From contig SVSB01000004.1 in assembly GCA_015064505.1 (NCBI GenBank), forward strand, positions 19,710-83,709: 64,000 bases of DNA, in the 5' to 3' direction. How positions within the stretch are numbered: position 1 is the stretch's first letter; each line of letters opens with the position of its first letter. The stretch comes from Oscillospiraceae bacterium (GTDB lineage Bacteria; Bacillota; Clostridia; Oscillospirales; CAG-272). The notes under the pieces are model-generated. The model did no database searches, had not been told where the DNA came from, and worked only from the letters and a program-made list of their open reading frames with translations. Position numbers and translations under genes: made by a program. Positions 37,049 through 46,805 of this stretch are shown here, in pieces.

Positions 37049-38229
37049 TGAAAAACAACAAGATATGGGCGGTAATGCGCAAGGAGTTTGCCCGTTTCTT
37101 TGGTGACAGAAGGCTTGTGCTTACCACGATAGTTTTGCCCGGACTTATGATATACGCCCTCTATTCATTTATGGGAAGCGCAATGGGAAATATGTTCGGA
37201 ACCGAGGAGGACTATGCGGCAAGATGCTATGCGGTCAATATGCCCGCAAGCGCGGAGACTCTCCTTGAGGCGGGTCTCGGCACCGATATTGAGCATATAG
37301 GCGCGGATCAGACGGATGAATACAAGCAGCTGATTGCCGACGGAGAGGCGGATCTTGTGATAGTTTTCCCCGAAGGTGCGGAAAAGCTCTTTGACGGCAC
37401 TGCCGTTCCGTCCCTGAACGCTCCCTCCGTTTCGCTGTTTTATAATTCCGCAGAGGTGGATTCCTTTAACGCCTTTGACGGCGCGAACGCGGTGCTTCAG
37501 GGTTATGAGAGCTCCGTTACCAATCTTTTTGACGTAAACGTCGGTGAAGAGAAATACGATCTGGCAACGGACGAGGCGGCGGCGGGGCAGGTGTTCTCAA
37601 TGATGATGCCCATGCTGCTGATGATGTTTATGTTCACGGGCTGTATGTCGGTTGCGCCCGAATCCATTGCCGGTGAAAAAGAGCGCGGCACCATTGCCAC
37701 CTTGCTGATAACTCCCCTTAAGCGCTCTCATCTTGCTTTGGGAAAGATCTTCAGTCTTGGCGTTATTGCCATACTTTCCGGCGTTTCCAGCGCCGTTGGA
37801 ACCATACTGTCCCTTCCAAGGCTTATGAACTTTGAGGGAATGAACGTGGACGCAAGCGTATACGGCTTATCCGATTATCTTATGCTTGGCTGCGTTATTA
37901 TTTCCACCGTGCTACTGCTTGTGGCGCTTATATCCTGCGTATCCGCTTTTGCAAAGAGCGTGAAGGAGGCGTCCACGGCGCTCTCGCCCATAATGATAAT
38001 CAATATGCTTATCGGCGTTACCGCTATGCTCGGCGCCGCGCCTGCAAACGGAGTAATGTATTGCATTCCCCTTTACAACAGCGCCCAGTGCATGAACGCC
38101 ATCTTCTCCTTTGCGGCAAACCCCGTGCATATCGCGATTACCTGCGGAGTAAACCTCGCCGTAATGGGAATACTCGTGTTCCTGCTGACTAAGATGTTTG
38201 ATAACGAGAAGGTTATGTTCTCGGCTTGA
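37048..38229 (+). CDS. ABC transporter permease (NatB/ABC-2 type)
   Basis: 393 aa; SVAPESIAGEKERGTIATLLITPLKRSHLALGKIF. Confidence 0.92.
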   Translation: MKNNKIWAVMRKEFARFFGDRRLVLTTIVLPGLMIYALYSFMGSAMGNMFGTEEDYAARCYAVNMPASAETLLEAGLGTDIEHIGADQTDEYKQLIADGEADLVIVFPEGAEKLFDGTAVPSLNAPSVSLFYNSAEVDSFNAFDGANAVLQGYESSVTNLFDVNVGEEKYDLATDEAAAGQVFSMMMPMLLMMFMFTGCMSVAPESIAGEKERGTIATLLITPLKRSHLALGKIFSLGVIAILSGVSSAVGTILSLPRLMNFEGMNVDASVYGLSDYLMLGCVIISTVLLLVALISCVSAFAKSVKEASTALSPIMIINMLIGVTAMLGAAPANGVMYCIPLYNSAQCMNAIFSFAANPVHIAITCGVNLAVMGILVFLLTKMFDNEKVMFSA

Positions 38230-38236
38230 TGTTAAT

Positions 38237-38269
38237 AAAAAATCTCTGCGAATTTCGCAGAGATTTTTT
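38237..38269. terminator. Bidirectional intrinsic terminator
   Basis: aaaaaatctctgcga-att-tcgcagagatttttt palindrome between convergent genes. Confidence 0.88.
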
Positions 38270-38270
38270 A

Positions 38271-39149
38271 CTATAGGTGAAACGGGGCTGTTCCTTGAGT
38301 TGACATTCTGTATTGGCGCGGAGTAACACCGAATTTGCGTTTGAAAAGAACGATGAAATGAGAGCAATCGGAGAATCCTGCGTGCAGGCAGGCGCTCATG
38401 ACAGATTCACCGTTTTCGAGAAGCTTTGCGGCGGCTGCAAGCTTATGGGATCTCAAAAGTGCGTGGGGTGAAAGGTGTAAGTGCTTTTGAAAAAGCCGAT
38501 TTAGTGTGGAAGGGCTTGTGTAATGTCTTTCGCAGAGATGTTTGACATTTCGGATATCGGTGCAGTTTTCATTTATATCATTTAAGATCTGTTGGAAAAG
38601 CGGAGAAGGGGCACTGCGGTATTCCGATGTGATTGCAGTATCACGCAGAGTACAAACAGCTTGCAGGATCAGTGAAGACAGATAGAGTGTGTCATTCGTT
38701 TCCAAAGTCTTTTCAATTTCGGAAAGCAGGAAACACAGCTTGCTTAAATGCTTTGCGTCCGGTTGAATGTAAGGTGTGGAAAGATTGCGGAGTGCCTCTG
38801 CGATAGGGGAGCTTTCGGGGATATCCAACCAAAGGCAGTAGTTTTCTTGCTCTATCGGATAACTTACAACGCGCATATGCAGATCTTTGGTCGCTGTAAG
38901 GATAACATCCCCTTTTTTTAAGGAATATAGGTGACCGTTGACCAAAAAAGAACCCTCATCGGACAGATGAAGATAGATCTCCCAATACGGATGCAAATGT
39001 AACGGGTCGTTCTTTTTGCTATCGGGATAAACGATCGTGCGGTTATGCATCAGAGCAAAGCGTGTGCAGGATACGGCATCGGGTAGAGAATGGATCTCCG
39101 GTATATTTATCGGTTCGTACATAACAGCCTCTATTGACATAAAAATCAT
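38271..39149 (-). CDS. AraC family transcriptional regulator
   Basis: Cupin-like N-terminus (LHLHPYWEIYLHLSDEGSFLVNGHLYSLKKGDVIL) and C-terminal HTH (YTSPSTLNRLFQKHLHLSPHALLRSHKLAAAAKLL..GFSDCSHFIVLFKRKFGVTPRQYR). Confidence 0.93.
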   Translation of the reverse strand: MIFMSIEAVMYEPINIPEIHSLPDAVSCTRFALMHNRTIVYPDSKKNDPLHLHPYWEIYLHLSDEGSFLVNGHLYSLKKGDVILTATKDLHMRVVSYPIEQENYCLWLDIPESSPIAEALRNLSTPYIQPDAKHLSKLCFLLSEIEKTLETNDTLYLSSLILQAVCTLRDTAITSEYRSAPSPLFQQILNDINENCTDIRNVKHLCERHYTSPSTLNRLFQKHLHLSPHALLRSHKLAAAAKLLENGESVMSACLHAGFSDCSHFIVLFKRKFGVTPRQYRMSTQGTAPFHL

Positions 39150-39229
39150 ATTTTATGGGATGAAACTCATAGAAATATTGTTTTTATTTTGTTATGATTA
39201 TATTGTAAACTAATCGGATTGTCAATACG

Positions 39230-40117
39230 GTGTTTTATATGAATCATTATATTTTGCTTTGTCTTTCATTACTTGCTTGCCTTGCGGGCGGCGTGTTCCG
39301 AAAAATATATACTCTTCACACAAGCGGGAATATGGCATCTATATTCCTCTTCAATGCCGTCTCCTCAATTGTTTCGGCGGGCGTATTGCTGTTATGGGGT
39401 GTTTCCGTGCCCTCTGCGTTCACAATATGGCTCGGTATTTTGTTCGGCGTAGTTACGGCATTGCAGTCGCTTGCGTTTCTTTGGGCGTTGCAGATAGGCC
39501 CGATGTCCTATACTTCCGTTATCGGCTCATTTTCCACGTTGGTCACGGCGGTTTCGGGTGTGCTTTTCTTTGATGAAGGCATAACTGTTTTGCAGACGGT
39601 GGGAATTGCAATTATGCTTTGCAGCTTTGTATTTGCCGCAGAGAAGGATAAGGACAAGAAGAAATCCTCATTCCTTTGGTTGCTGCTTTGCACGGTAAAT
39701 TTCCTTTCCATTGGTTGTATAGGCATTATGCAAAAGGTGCATCAATCCTCCCCCTACCGTGCAGAGCTGAACTCGTTTTTAGTTATTGCATTTGTTGTGG
39801 CGGGCTTACTTTCGCTTTTTCTTGCTCTGCTGTTTTTCAAAAGCACCGCGGGGGAAAAGAAAAACAAGAGTTCCCTTGTGCTTTTGCTGCTTTGTATGCT
39901 CGCCGCAGGCGTGGGAGCTGCATTTAATAACAAATTCAATCTGTATCTTTCGGGAGTGATCGACAGCGCAGTTTTCTTTCCCGTTGTCAACGGCGGCGGA
40001 CTGATTTTATCCACCCTTGCCGCAGTTGTGTTCTTTAAAGAACGCCTTGCGAAAAAGCAGTGGATAGGCATGGTACTGGGGATTGTTGCGGTGCTTATGC
40101 TTTGCACTCCGACTTAA
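39230..40117 (+). CDS. EamA/DMT family transporter
   Basis: 295 aa, 10 TM pattern; ALQIGPMSYTSVIGSFSTLVTAVSGVLFFDEG; possible start ATG 39239. Confidence 0.85.
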   Translation: MFYMNHYILLCLSLLACLAGGVFRKIYTLHTSGNMASIFLFNAVSSIVSAGVLLLWGVSVPSAFTIWLGILFGVVTALQSLAFLWALQIGPMSYTSVIGSFSTLVTAVSGVLFFDEGITVLQTVGIAIMLCSFVFAAEKDKDKKKSSFLWLLLCTVNFLSIGCIGIMQKVHQSSPYRAELNSFLVIAFVVAGLLSLFLALLFFKSTAGEKKNKSSLVLLLLCMLAAGVGAAFNNKFNLYLSGVIDSAVFFPVVNGGGLILSTLAAVVFFKERLAKKQWIGMVLGIVAVLMLCTPT

Positions 40118-40152
40118 TCATCCAAAAAATAATAACATATATACGAGGAGGA

Positions 40153-42141
40153 ATGAACGTGTTAAACAATCTTAAATCTCAAAAAAGAATCTCTTTTCTG
40201 CTTGACGGAAAGCCTTTTGATGCCGCTGAGCCTACCGTTACGGTAAGCGAGAACGGAAATACCGTTACTACCGTCTACGAATTTATGGGTGGGCTGAAGC
40301 TCACGAACGTTTTTACATCCTACCCCGAGCATAATGCCTGCGACTGGGTAAACTTCTGGGAGAATACCGGAAGCGAGCCCACCGAAATTATCACCGAGCT
40401 TTGGGATTCGGCGTTTTCTCTGCCTTTTTCTCCCTGCGCGCCCAAGACTACGGGCAGGGCATACCTTCCGGAGTCGGAAAACGTTATCAAGGTATGGGTT
40501 CCGCGCGGTTCGGAATGGTCGGGCGACGAGTTTTATTGTGACATTGACCGCATATTCGGAAATCACTACCCAAATTGGCTTGAATACGTTGGCACGGTTA
40601 AGAGATACTCTGCAACCGCAGGTCGCTCCGCACAAGGAGCGTATGCCCCGTTTTTTAACATCAAGCATGGAGGAAAGGACGAAGGATATATCGTTGCCGT
40701 GGGCTGGACCGGGCAGTGGAATGCCACGGTCACCCGCACCGAAGACGGTGTATTCTTCCAGAGCAAGCTTGAGGATACTGCGTTTAGTTTGCTCCCCGGT
40801 GAAAGCTTCCGCACTTCTTCTGTGACGGTTATGGGATATAACGGCTCTTTCGCCGACGGTCAGAATCGCTTCAGACAGTTGGTCAAGGACGTTTACTCTC
40901 CCGTTGGTAAGGGAGAGGTTCCTACAGAGCTGCCGTTTTGCGCAGGTCTTTGGGGCGGCATGAGCACCGCAGGTTGTCTTGAACGTATCGAAAAAGTGGA
41001 AAAAGCAAAGCTTCCCTTTAACTGCTACTGGATGGATGCAGGTTGGTACGGCGCGGGTGAGCAGGTATCGCCCGATGAGTTTGAGGGCGACTGGGGACAG
41101 CATACGGGCAACTGGGAGGTAAACGCATTCCGCCATCCCGACGGGCTTGCCGACGTTGTTTCTGCGATCGATAATACCGATAAGCGCTTTCTTCTCTGGG
41201 TGGAGCCTGAGCGCGTAAGAAGAATTGCACCGATCGTCGCCGAGCACCCCGAATATTTTATCTTTCCGAACGATGAAAAAAATCCCAATCTGCTTTTGAA
41301 TTTGGGAGACGACTCTGCTTGGCAGTATTGCTTTGACGTGCTTTCCGGGCTTATAGAACGCTTGCATCTTGCGGTCTACCGCCAGGATTTCAATTTCGGA
41401 CCCCTTGATTACTGGCGCAAAAATGATACCGAGGGAAGGATAGGAATCAGCGAGATCAAGCATATCAACGGCTTATACCGACTCTGGGATGCACTGCGTG
41501 AAAAATTCCCGCATTTGCTGATAGACAACTGTGCTTCGGGCGGCAGACGTATAGATATTGAAACGCTGAGGCGCTCCGTTCCTCTTTGGAGAAGCGACGT
41601 ACAGTGTCCAGCAAATCCTACACCCGAAGCAACTCAGGCGCACGCGCTTGCCTACGGCTCGTGGATGCCGTATTCGGGAACCGGTACGGGCAGAATCTGG
41701 TTTGATACATACCGTTTCAGAAGCGCGTACGCTCCGGCGCTTACGACTAACTTTACCTTCTCGGAAAAAAATGCCTTTGGCGACGACCCCGAGGCTATGC
41801 GTTGGCTTAGTTGTATGTGCGCTGAGTATGTAAAAGTGAGACCGTATCTTACAAAGGACATCTATCCCCTTACCAAGGCGAGTCCGGCAAGCGATATATG
41901 GAGCGCGGTGCAGTACCACGATCCCGAGACCGATTCCGGCATTGTGCTTGTTTTCAGACGCGAAAACGCGCCGTATACCGAGTGCTGCTTTAACCTTTTC
42001 GGACTTACCGAGGAAAAAACTTATACATTTACCGAGGTAGATGGAGAAACGTATCCATTTGACGGAGCTTCGTTGATGAAAAAAGGTATTACCGTACGTA
42101 TAGAAAAGAGAAGGGAATCTAAACTCTACCTATATAAATAA
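40153..42141 (+). CDS. Alpha-galactosidase (GH36)
   Basis: LPFNCYWMDAGWYG, FLLWVEPERV, YRQDFNFGPLDYW, LLIDNCASGGRRIDIETLRRSVPLWRSD; start refined to ATG 40153 with RBS gaggagg. Confidence 0.95.
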   Translation: MNVLNNLKSQKRISFLLDGKPFDAAEPTVTVSENGNTVTTVYEFMGGLKLTNVFTSYPEHNACDWVNFWENTGSEPTEIITELWDSAFSLPFSPCAPKTTGRAYLPESENVIKVWVPRGSEWSGDEFYCDIDRIFGNHYPNWLEYVGTVKRYSATAGRSAQGAYAPFFNIKHGGKDEGYIVAVGWTGQWNATVTRTEDGVFFQSKLEDTAFSLLPGESFRTSSVTVMGYNGSFADGQNRFRQLVKDVYSPVGKGEVPTELPFCAGLWGGMSTAGCLERIEKVEKAKLPFNCYWMDAGWYGAGEQVSPDEFEGDWGQHTGNWEVNAFRHPDGLADVVSAIDNTDKRFLLWVEPERVRRIAPIVAEHPEYFIFPNDEKNPNLLLNLGDDSAWQYCFDVLSGLIERLHLAVYRQDFNFGPLDYWRKNDTEGRIGISEIKHINGLYRLWDALREKFPHLLIDNCASGGRRIDIETLRRSVPLWRSDVQCPANPTPEATQAHALAYGSWMPYSGTGTGRIWFDTYRFRSAYAPALTTNFTFSEKNAFGDDPEAMRWLSCMCAEYVKVRPYLTKDIYPLTKASPASDIWSAVQYHDPETDSGIVLVFRRENAPYTECCFNLFGLTEEKTYTFTEVDGETYPFDGASLMKKGITVRIEKRRESKLYLYK

Positions 42142-42180
42142 AGCGGTATTAAGAAAAAACGATAATAAGAAGATAATGGT

Positions 42181-42221
42181 AAAAAACGCAATTCCCGATA
42201 TGATCGGGAGTTGCGTTTTTT
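42181..42221. terminator. Intrinsic terminator separating the alpha-galactosidase gene from the phage cassette
   Basis: aaaaaacgcaattcccgat-atg-atcgggagttgcgttttttt. Confidence 0.9.
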
Positions 42222-42252
42222 TGTTGCAAAAAAATTCAAAAAAATTTTAAAC

Positions 42253-42292
42253 TTGTACGTTTTGTACGGAAATTTGGGTTTATAGTTATAAT
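42253..42292 (+). promoter_or_regulatory. Candidate promoter of the phage cassette with direct TTGTACG repeats
   Basis: TATAAT at 42287..42292; TTGTACG at 42253..42259 and 42262..42268 (19-bp spacer from the second TTGTAC to the -10). Confidence 0.5.
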
Positions 42293-42321
42293 GCGGTCGG
42301 AAAAGATCAAGGAAATGAGGG

Positions 42322-42684
42322 ATGAAAATATCGGCAAAAAACAGTGAGAAAAAGGAGGAGACGGCAGGCGGAAAGCCGAAGCGAAAGCGCAAGACCAAGG
42401 AGGAAAGGGAGCGGGAGCAGCTGCGGAAGATATGGACGCGCTCCGATGCACTCCGAGGGCTTAAGCAGGTGGTAAGCGTTTCCATTGAGGCGGCGCGGCA
42501 GGAGGTCACCGACGAGGATGGGGAAGTGAGTGAGGTGAAGTTCAATCCCAGTGCCGCCAATGCCGCCACGAAGGCTATCGAAGCCGCCAACCGCCTTTGC
42601 GGTTACGATGGCGAGCCCGAAGACAAAGAGGATGACGACGAGATAGTTATCTGCTTTGAGGAAGGAAAAGAGCTGGCAAGGTGA
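42322..42684 (+). CDS. Putative phage terminase small subunit
   Basis: 120 aa charged protein immediately upstream of (and overlapping) terL; positional plus composition evidence. Confidence 0.6.
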   Translation: MKISAKNSEKKEETAGGKPKRKRKTKEEREREQLRKIWTRSDALRGLKQVVSVSIEAARQEVTDEDGEVSEVKFNPSAANAATKAIEAANRLCGYDGEPEDKEDDDEIVICFEEGKELAR

Positions 42685-43988
42685 AGCTGACCCTGCCGCG
42701 ACCCTTCGGGGCCCAGAGAAAATTCCTTGAGGCGGACACCCGTTACGTTGCTTACGGCGGCTCACGCGGCGGCGGCAAGAGCTTTGCCGTAAGGATGAAA
42801 GCCATCCTCCTTTCAATGAACTATCCCGGAATCAGAGTGCTTATCGTCCGACGTACCTACCCCGAGGTATATGAAAATCACATAAAGGAGCTGACGGTGC
42901 AGACGGCAGGAGCGGCAGTCTACCGTGACTCGGATAAGAGTCTTACCTTTAAGAACGGCTCGCGCATCAAATTCGGCTACTGCGCCTGTGACTCCGATCT
43001 TACCCAATATCAGGGCGTGGAGTACGACGTGATATTCATGGACGAGGCGACCCAATTTACGGAATATCAATTCCGCTTCATTGCCGCATCACTTCGCGGC
43101 GCAAATTCTTTCCCAAAGAGGTTTTATCTGACCTGCAATCCCGGCGGTGTGGGGCACGGCTGGGTGAAGCGTTTATTCGTTGACCGCCGCTATAAGAAGG
43201 GGGAGGACCCCGGGGACTATACCTTTATCCGCGCGGGAGTGCGGGATAATCTGCCCTTGCTATCCACCGACCGTGCATATCTCGGCGCTCTGGAAAACCT
43301 GCCCGATGATCTGCGTCGTGCGTGGCTTGACGGGGACTGGGATGTGTTTGCTGGGCAGTACTTCCCGGAATTCTCAAGAGAGAAGCACACCGTTGAACCC
43401 TTTGTTATTCCCGAAAATTGGCGCAGGTACCGCGCCTTTGACTACGGACTTGATATGCTTGCCGTCCTTTGGGCGGCTGTGGACGAGGAGGGAACGGTCT
43501 ATATTTACCGCGAGCTTTGCGCTCCCGAGCTTATAGTAAGCGAGGCGGCGGCAGAGATACGGCGACTATCCGAGGGGGAGCGCTTCTGCGGCACCGCCGC
43601 ACCGCCCGATATGTGGAACAGACAAAAGGACACGGGTAAATCCATGGCGGAGATTTTCCGCGAAAACGGTCTTCTTTTGACCCGTGCCGATAACGACCGC
43701 ATTCAGGGATGGATGCAGATAAAGGAGCTTCTTGCAAAGGAGGATGGTGTGCGTATCTTTACCACCTGCACCGAGCTGATACGCTGTCTTCCTGCTCTTC
43801 TTCGTGATAGCAAGGACCCCTGCGACGCTTCCGTAACGCCCCACGAGATCACCCATATTTGCGACGCCTTCCGCTATCTTGCCATGCTCCGCACCCGTAA
43901 GACGGATACGGTGCGCAAGATGAGCTGGGAAGAGGAGCACAGAAAAAAGACCATCGAAAGATGCAGACGCGGCGCCATGCGCCGTTAG
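42681..43988 (+). CDS. Phage terminase large subunit
   Basis: RYVAYGGSRGGGKSFAVRMKAILLSMNYPGIRVLIVRRTYPEV (Walker A-like), DVIFMDEATQFTEYQF (Walker B), FDYGLDMLAVLWAAVDEEGTVYIYRE (nuclease). Confidence 0.95.
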   Translation: MKLTLPRPFGAQRKFLEADTRYVAYGGSRGGGKSFAVRMKAILLSMNYPGIRVLIVRRTYPEVYENHIKELTVQTAGAAVYRDSDKSLTFKNGSRIKFGYCACDSDLTQYQGVEYDVIFMDEATQFTEYQFRFIAASLRGANSFPKRFYLTCNPGGVGHGWVKRLFVDRRYKKGEDPGDYTFIRAGVRDNLPLLSTDRAYLGALENLPDDLRRAWLDGDWDVFAGQYFPEFSREKHTVEPFVIPENWRRYRAFDYGLDMLAVLWAAVDEEGTVYIYRELCAPELIVSEAAAEIRRLSEGERFCGTAAPPDMWNRQKDTGKSMAEIFRENGLLLTRADNDRIQGWMQIKELLAKEDGVRIFTTCTELIRCLPALLRDSKDPCDASVTPHEITHICDAFRYLAMLRTRKTDTVRKMSWEEEHRKKTIERCRRGAMRR

Positions 43989-44024
43989 AGTGACGGAGAT
44001 ATGCGTCACTCTACAGGAGGAAAA

Positions 44025-44261
44025 ATGAAAAGCTACGTAACAAAAAAGACGAGGCGCATATGCAGTGTTCCCGGCTGCGGCGCCAAGGAGAGCTATCTGC
44101 TCTCCAAGTCAAAGGATCTTACGGGAAGTGTATTTCTCTGCAAGGACTGCCTGGAGGCGGCATCCGCCCTTCACGGTGCGCTGAAGAGCGATGCAAAAAA
44201 GTCAGGTAAAAAAGCCGCAACCGAAGACGGAGGAAACGTCAATGAAAAAGCAGGCGGCTGA
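44025..44261 (+). CDS. Small Cys-rich (zinc-ribbon-like) protein within the phage cassette
   Basis: RRICSVPGCGAKESYLLSKSKDLTGSVFLCKDCLEAA (CxxxxC...CxxC); ATG 44025 with RBS caggagg. Confidence 0.65.
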   Translation: MKSYVTKKTRRICSVPGCGAKESYLLSKSKDLTGSVFLCKDCLEAASALHGALKSDAKKSGKKAATEDGGNVNEKAGG

Positions 44262-46191
44262 AGCCGTACAGGCAGAGAAGGGGGAAAAGCCCCTTGACCG
44301 CGACGGCGAGGGCAGACAGCTTTACGCGGAGGACATACTCGGTATGCTTGAAGCGGAGCTTGCTCGCCGCAAGGAGGAGCGCAGACCTCTGGAGCTTCAG
44401 TGGATACTGAACGCCAATTTCCAATCGGGGCATCAGTATTGTGATATCAATCCTCATAACGGAGAGATATTTGAAACGGAGGAGGGAACCGCAAGGGGGG
44501 CTTACAACCGTATCGCGCCTCTTATCGAATCCCGTATTGCCAATCTCAAGCAGCTTAAGTACACCATGACGGTGCGCCCCCAGACGGACGATCCCGACGA
44601 TGAGGAAAAAGCGAAAATAGCAACTAAGCTACTTAAGAGCTTTATCGCGTCCTCGGATTTTGAAGGAAAGCGCAATATGCTCCTTGAATGGACGGAGCTT
44701 TGCGGCACCGCGTTCGTTCTTTCCTGGTGGGATAAGGATGGCGGCAGGACCGTTGGCGGAGATGGAGCGGAGGAGATAAGAGAGGGAGAACTGCGATACG
44801 GCCTCCTTACTCCTTACGAGGTATATCCCGAGAGCATATACAAGCAGGATATGGAGGATCAGCGCAGCCTGCTTATTGAGCAGGTGCTTACCGTTGAGGA
44901 GCTTTACGAGATGTACGGCGTTCGTATGGACGGCGGCAGCGTTGACACCTTTGCTCTTACCCCCGTTTGCAGCGGTGGCGGCTACGGGCATCCCGTTTCA
45001 TCGGCTTTTGCCCTTACCTACCGCAAGGCGGAAAACAGCGTGCGCCTTATCACCTGGTTTGAGCGCCCCGGCAGAGTTTACCCCAACGGCAGGTTGATAA
45101 TCGCCGCAGGAAACACTCTGCTCCATTACGGCGAGCTGCCCTACGGAACCATTCCCGTTTGCAGCGTTAAATGTAAGGACGTTCCAGGTCAGTTCTTCGG
45201 CAGATCGGTGATAACGGAGCTTATCCCTCTGCAAAGAGCTTATAACGGCGTAAAGAACAAGCTTCACGATCATATCCGCACTCTTGCGGCAAATCCCTTG
45301 CTGGTGCCGGAGGGAAGCGTTTCGGAGCTTGAAAGCCTTGAGGACTGCGGCGTAACGCCGGGAAGGATAGTTGAGTACAACCCCGAGCGCGGCAAACCTT
45401 CCCCCTTGGATTTTCCCGATATCTCCGGCGAGGTACGTCTTGAGTGCGAAAGTCTGCAAAGAGAGATGGAGTATACTGCGGGCGTATCGCAGATGACCGT
45501 TGTGGGAAACACAGCTGCAGGTATCATCAGCGGCAGGGCCATTGAAAAGCTGCAGCAGATAGATTCCACGCGAATTTCTCTCACGGGAGATAATCTCCGC
45601 GACGCAGTAAAGCGTCTTGCGCAGATATGGCTTGGGATATTCAAGAGATGCGCCGTTGGAAGCAGAGTGGTGGAGAGCGTTGGAATGGGAGAAGCGGGCG
45701 GCGCCCTTATATGGTGCGCCTCCGATATCAATTCCTTTGACGTGGCGTTTGATACGGAGAACGAGCTTAAGTACGGCGACGAGGCTCAGAAGCAGGAGTT
45801 CTTTACGGCGCTTAAGCTGGGACTCTTCAACGACGAGCACGGAAACGTACCCGCCTCCACCCGCCGCCGCGCCCTGGAGCTTATGCGACTTGGCTGTTAT
45901 TCCGAGCTCCTTTACGCGGGAGAATTACACGCGAAGAACGCAAAGCGGGAGAACAGTATGCTTGCAACCTGCGGCATTGACGGTCCCGGTCTTTACGACG
46001 ACGATGAGGTTCATATTGAGGAGCATTGCCGCTTTGCAGTTGGCAGAGGCTTTGCGGAGCTCCGTAAAAAGGATCCCGCCCTTGCGGAGGCCTTTGACAG
46101 GCACATTGCTTTGCATTCCAAGAGATTGCAGGAGGGCCGCATAAGCCACACAGATCAAAAGAAAGGAATTAAAGATGAACAGCAATATTGA
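44242..46191 (+). CDS. Phage portal protein (P22-like size)
   Basis: About 649 aa; LIPLQRAYNGVKNKLHDHIRTLAANPLLVPEGSV, ISGRAIEKLQQIDSTRISLTGDNLRDAVKRLAQIWLGIFK; located terL-portal-scaffold-MCP; start refined to ATG 44242. Confidence 0.85.
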   Translation: MKKQAAEAVQAEKGEKPLDRDGEGRQLYAEDILGMLEAELARRKEERRPLELQWILNANFQSGHQYCDINPHNGEIFETEEGTARGAYNRIAPLIESRIANLKQLKYTMTVRPQTDDPDDEEKAKIATKLLKSFIASSDFEGKRNMLLEWTELCGTAFVLSWWDKDGGRTVGGDGAEEIREGELRYGLLTPYEVYPESIYKQDMEDQRSLLIEQVLTVEELYEMYGVRMDGGSVDTFALTPVCSGGGYGHPVSSAFALTYRKAENSVRLITWFERPGRVYPNGRLIIAAGNTLLHYGELPYGTIPVCSVKCKDVPGQFFGRSVITELIPLQRAYNGVKNKLHDHIRTLAANPLLVPEGSVSELESLEDCGVTPGRIVEYNPERGKPSPLDFPDISGEVRLECESLQREMEYTAGVSQMTVVGNTAAGIISGRAIEKLQQIDSTRISLTGDNLRDAVKRLAQIWLGIFKRCAVGSRVVESVGMGEAGGALIWCASDINSFDVAFDTENELKYGDEAQKQEFFTALKLGLFNDEHGNVPASTRRRALELMRLGCYSELLYAGELHAKNAKRENSMLATCGIDGPGLYDDDEVHIEEHCRFAVGRGFAELRKKDPALAEAFDRHIALHSKRLQEGRISHTDQKKGIKDEQQY

Positions 46192-46789
46192 TGAGGAAGT
46201 AAAAAAGCTTCCCACGGAAAAGGAGCTTGCAGCTCTCTCGGAAAAAGAGAGAAAAAGCTTTTTCCGTTCTCTTATAAAAAAGCTGAACGGGGCGGAGAAA
46301 ACATCCGAAAAGCCTGCGGATAAGCCCGAGGATAAGCCCGAGGAAATACTCACTTGCAAGGCAGAGGAGAATGAAGGCGGTGACGAGACCGTTCTTTCGG
46401 AGCTTAAAGCCGATAAGCGCTTTAAGGAGCTGGATAAGCTTCTTCCCCGTATGGAGAAGCTTCTTGCCGCCTTCCCCGAGCTTGATGCCCTTGAGCCGAA
46501 GGAGAAGTATCAACTCGCATACTTCGTTATTATGGGAGCTGATGCGGCGGAGAACGGGCTGACGAAGCCTACTGCCCGCAGTCTTGTGGACGCGCTCCTT
46601 GAAAACGAGGAGGCGGTAAGACTTTACGAAAATATCCGAATGACGGAGATAGCGGAAAAGAACAGGGAATACCCCGCCCATTCCGCATCCAAAGGCGCGG
46701 CGTCCATGCCCGCCGCAGTAAAAAACGCACCAAAGAACCTTAACGAGGCAAGAAAAGAGGCCTACGGTTACTTTGGCATCAATAATTAA
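46175..46789 (+). CDS. Putative phage scaffold protein
   Basis: 204 aa, acidic/charged, helical, between portal and MCP. Confidence 0.65.
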   Translation: MNSNIDEEVKKLPTEKELAALSEKERKSFFRSLIKKLNGAEKTSEKPADKPEDKPEEILTCKAEENEGGDETVLSELKADKRFKELDKLLPRMEKLLAAFPELDALEPKEKYQLAYFVIMGADAAENGLTKPTARSLVDALLENEEAVRLYENIRMTEIAEKNREYPAHSASKGAASMPAAVKNAPKNLNEARKEAYGYFGINN

Positions 46790-46805
46790 AAGGAGAAACT
46801 AAACT

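Noticed and set aside
39138-39157. CATAAAAATCATATTTTATG inverted repeat at the araC/eamA divergent region as an operator
   Set aside because: AT-rich, overlaps possible start codons of the AraC gene; too weak to call without comparative data
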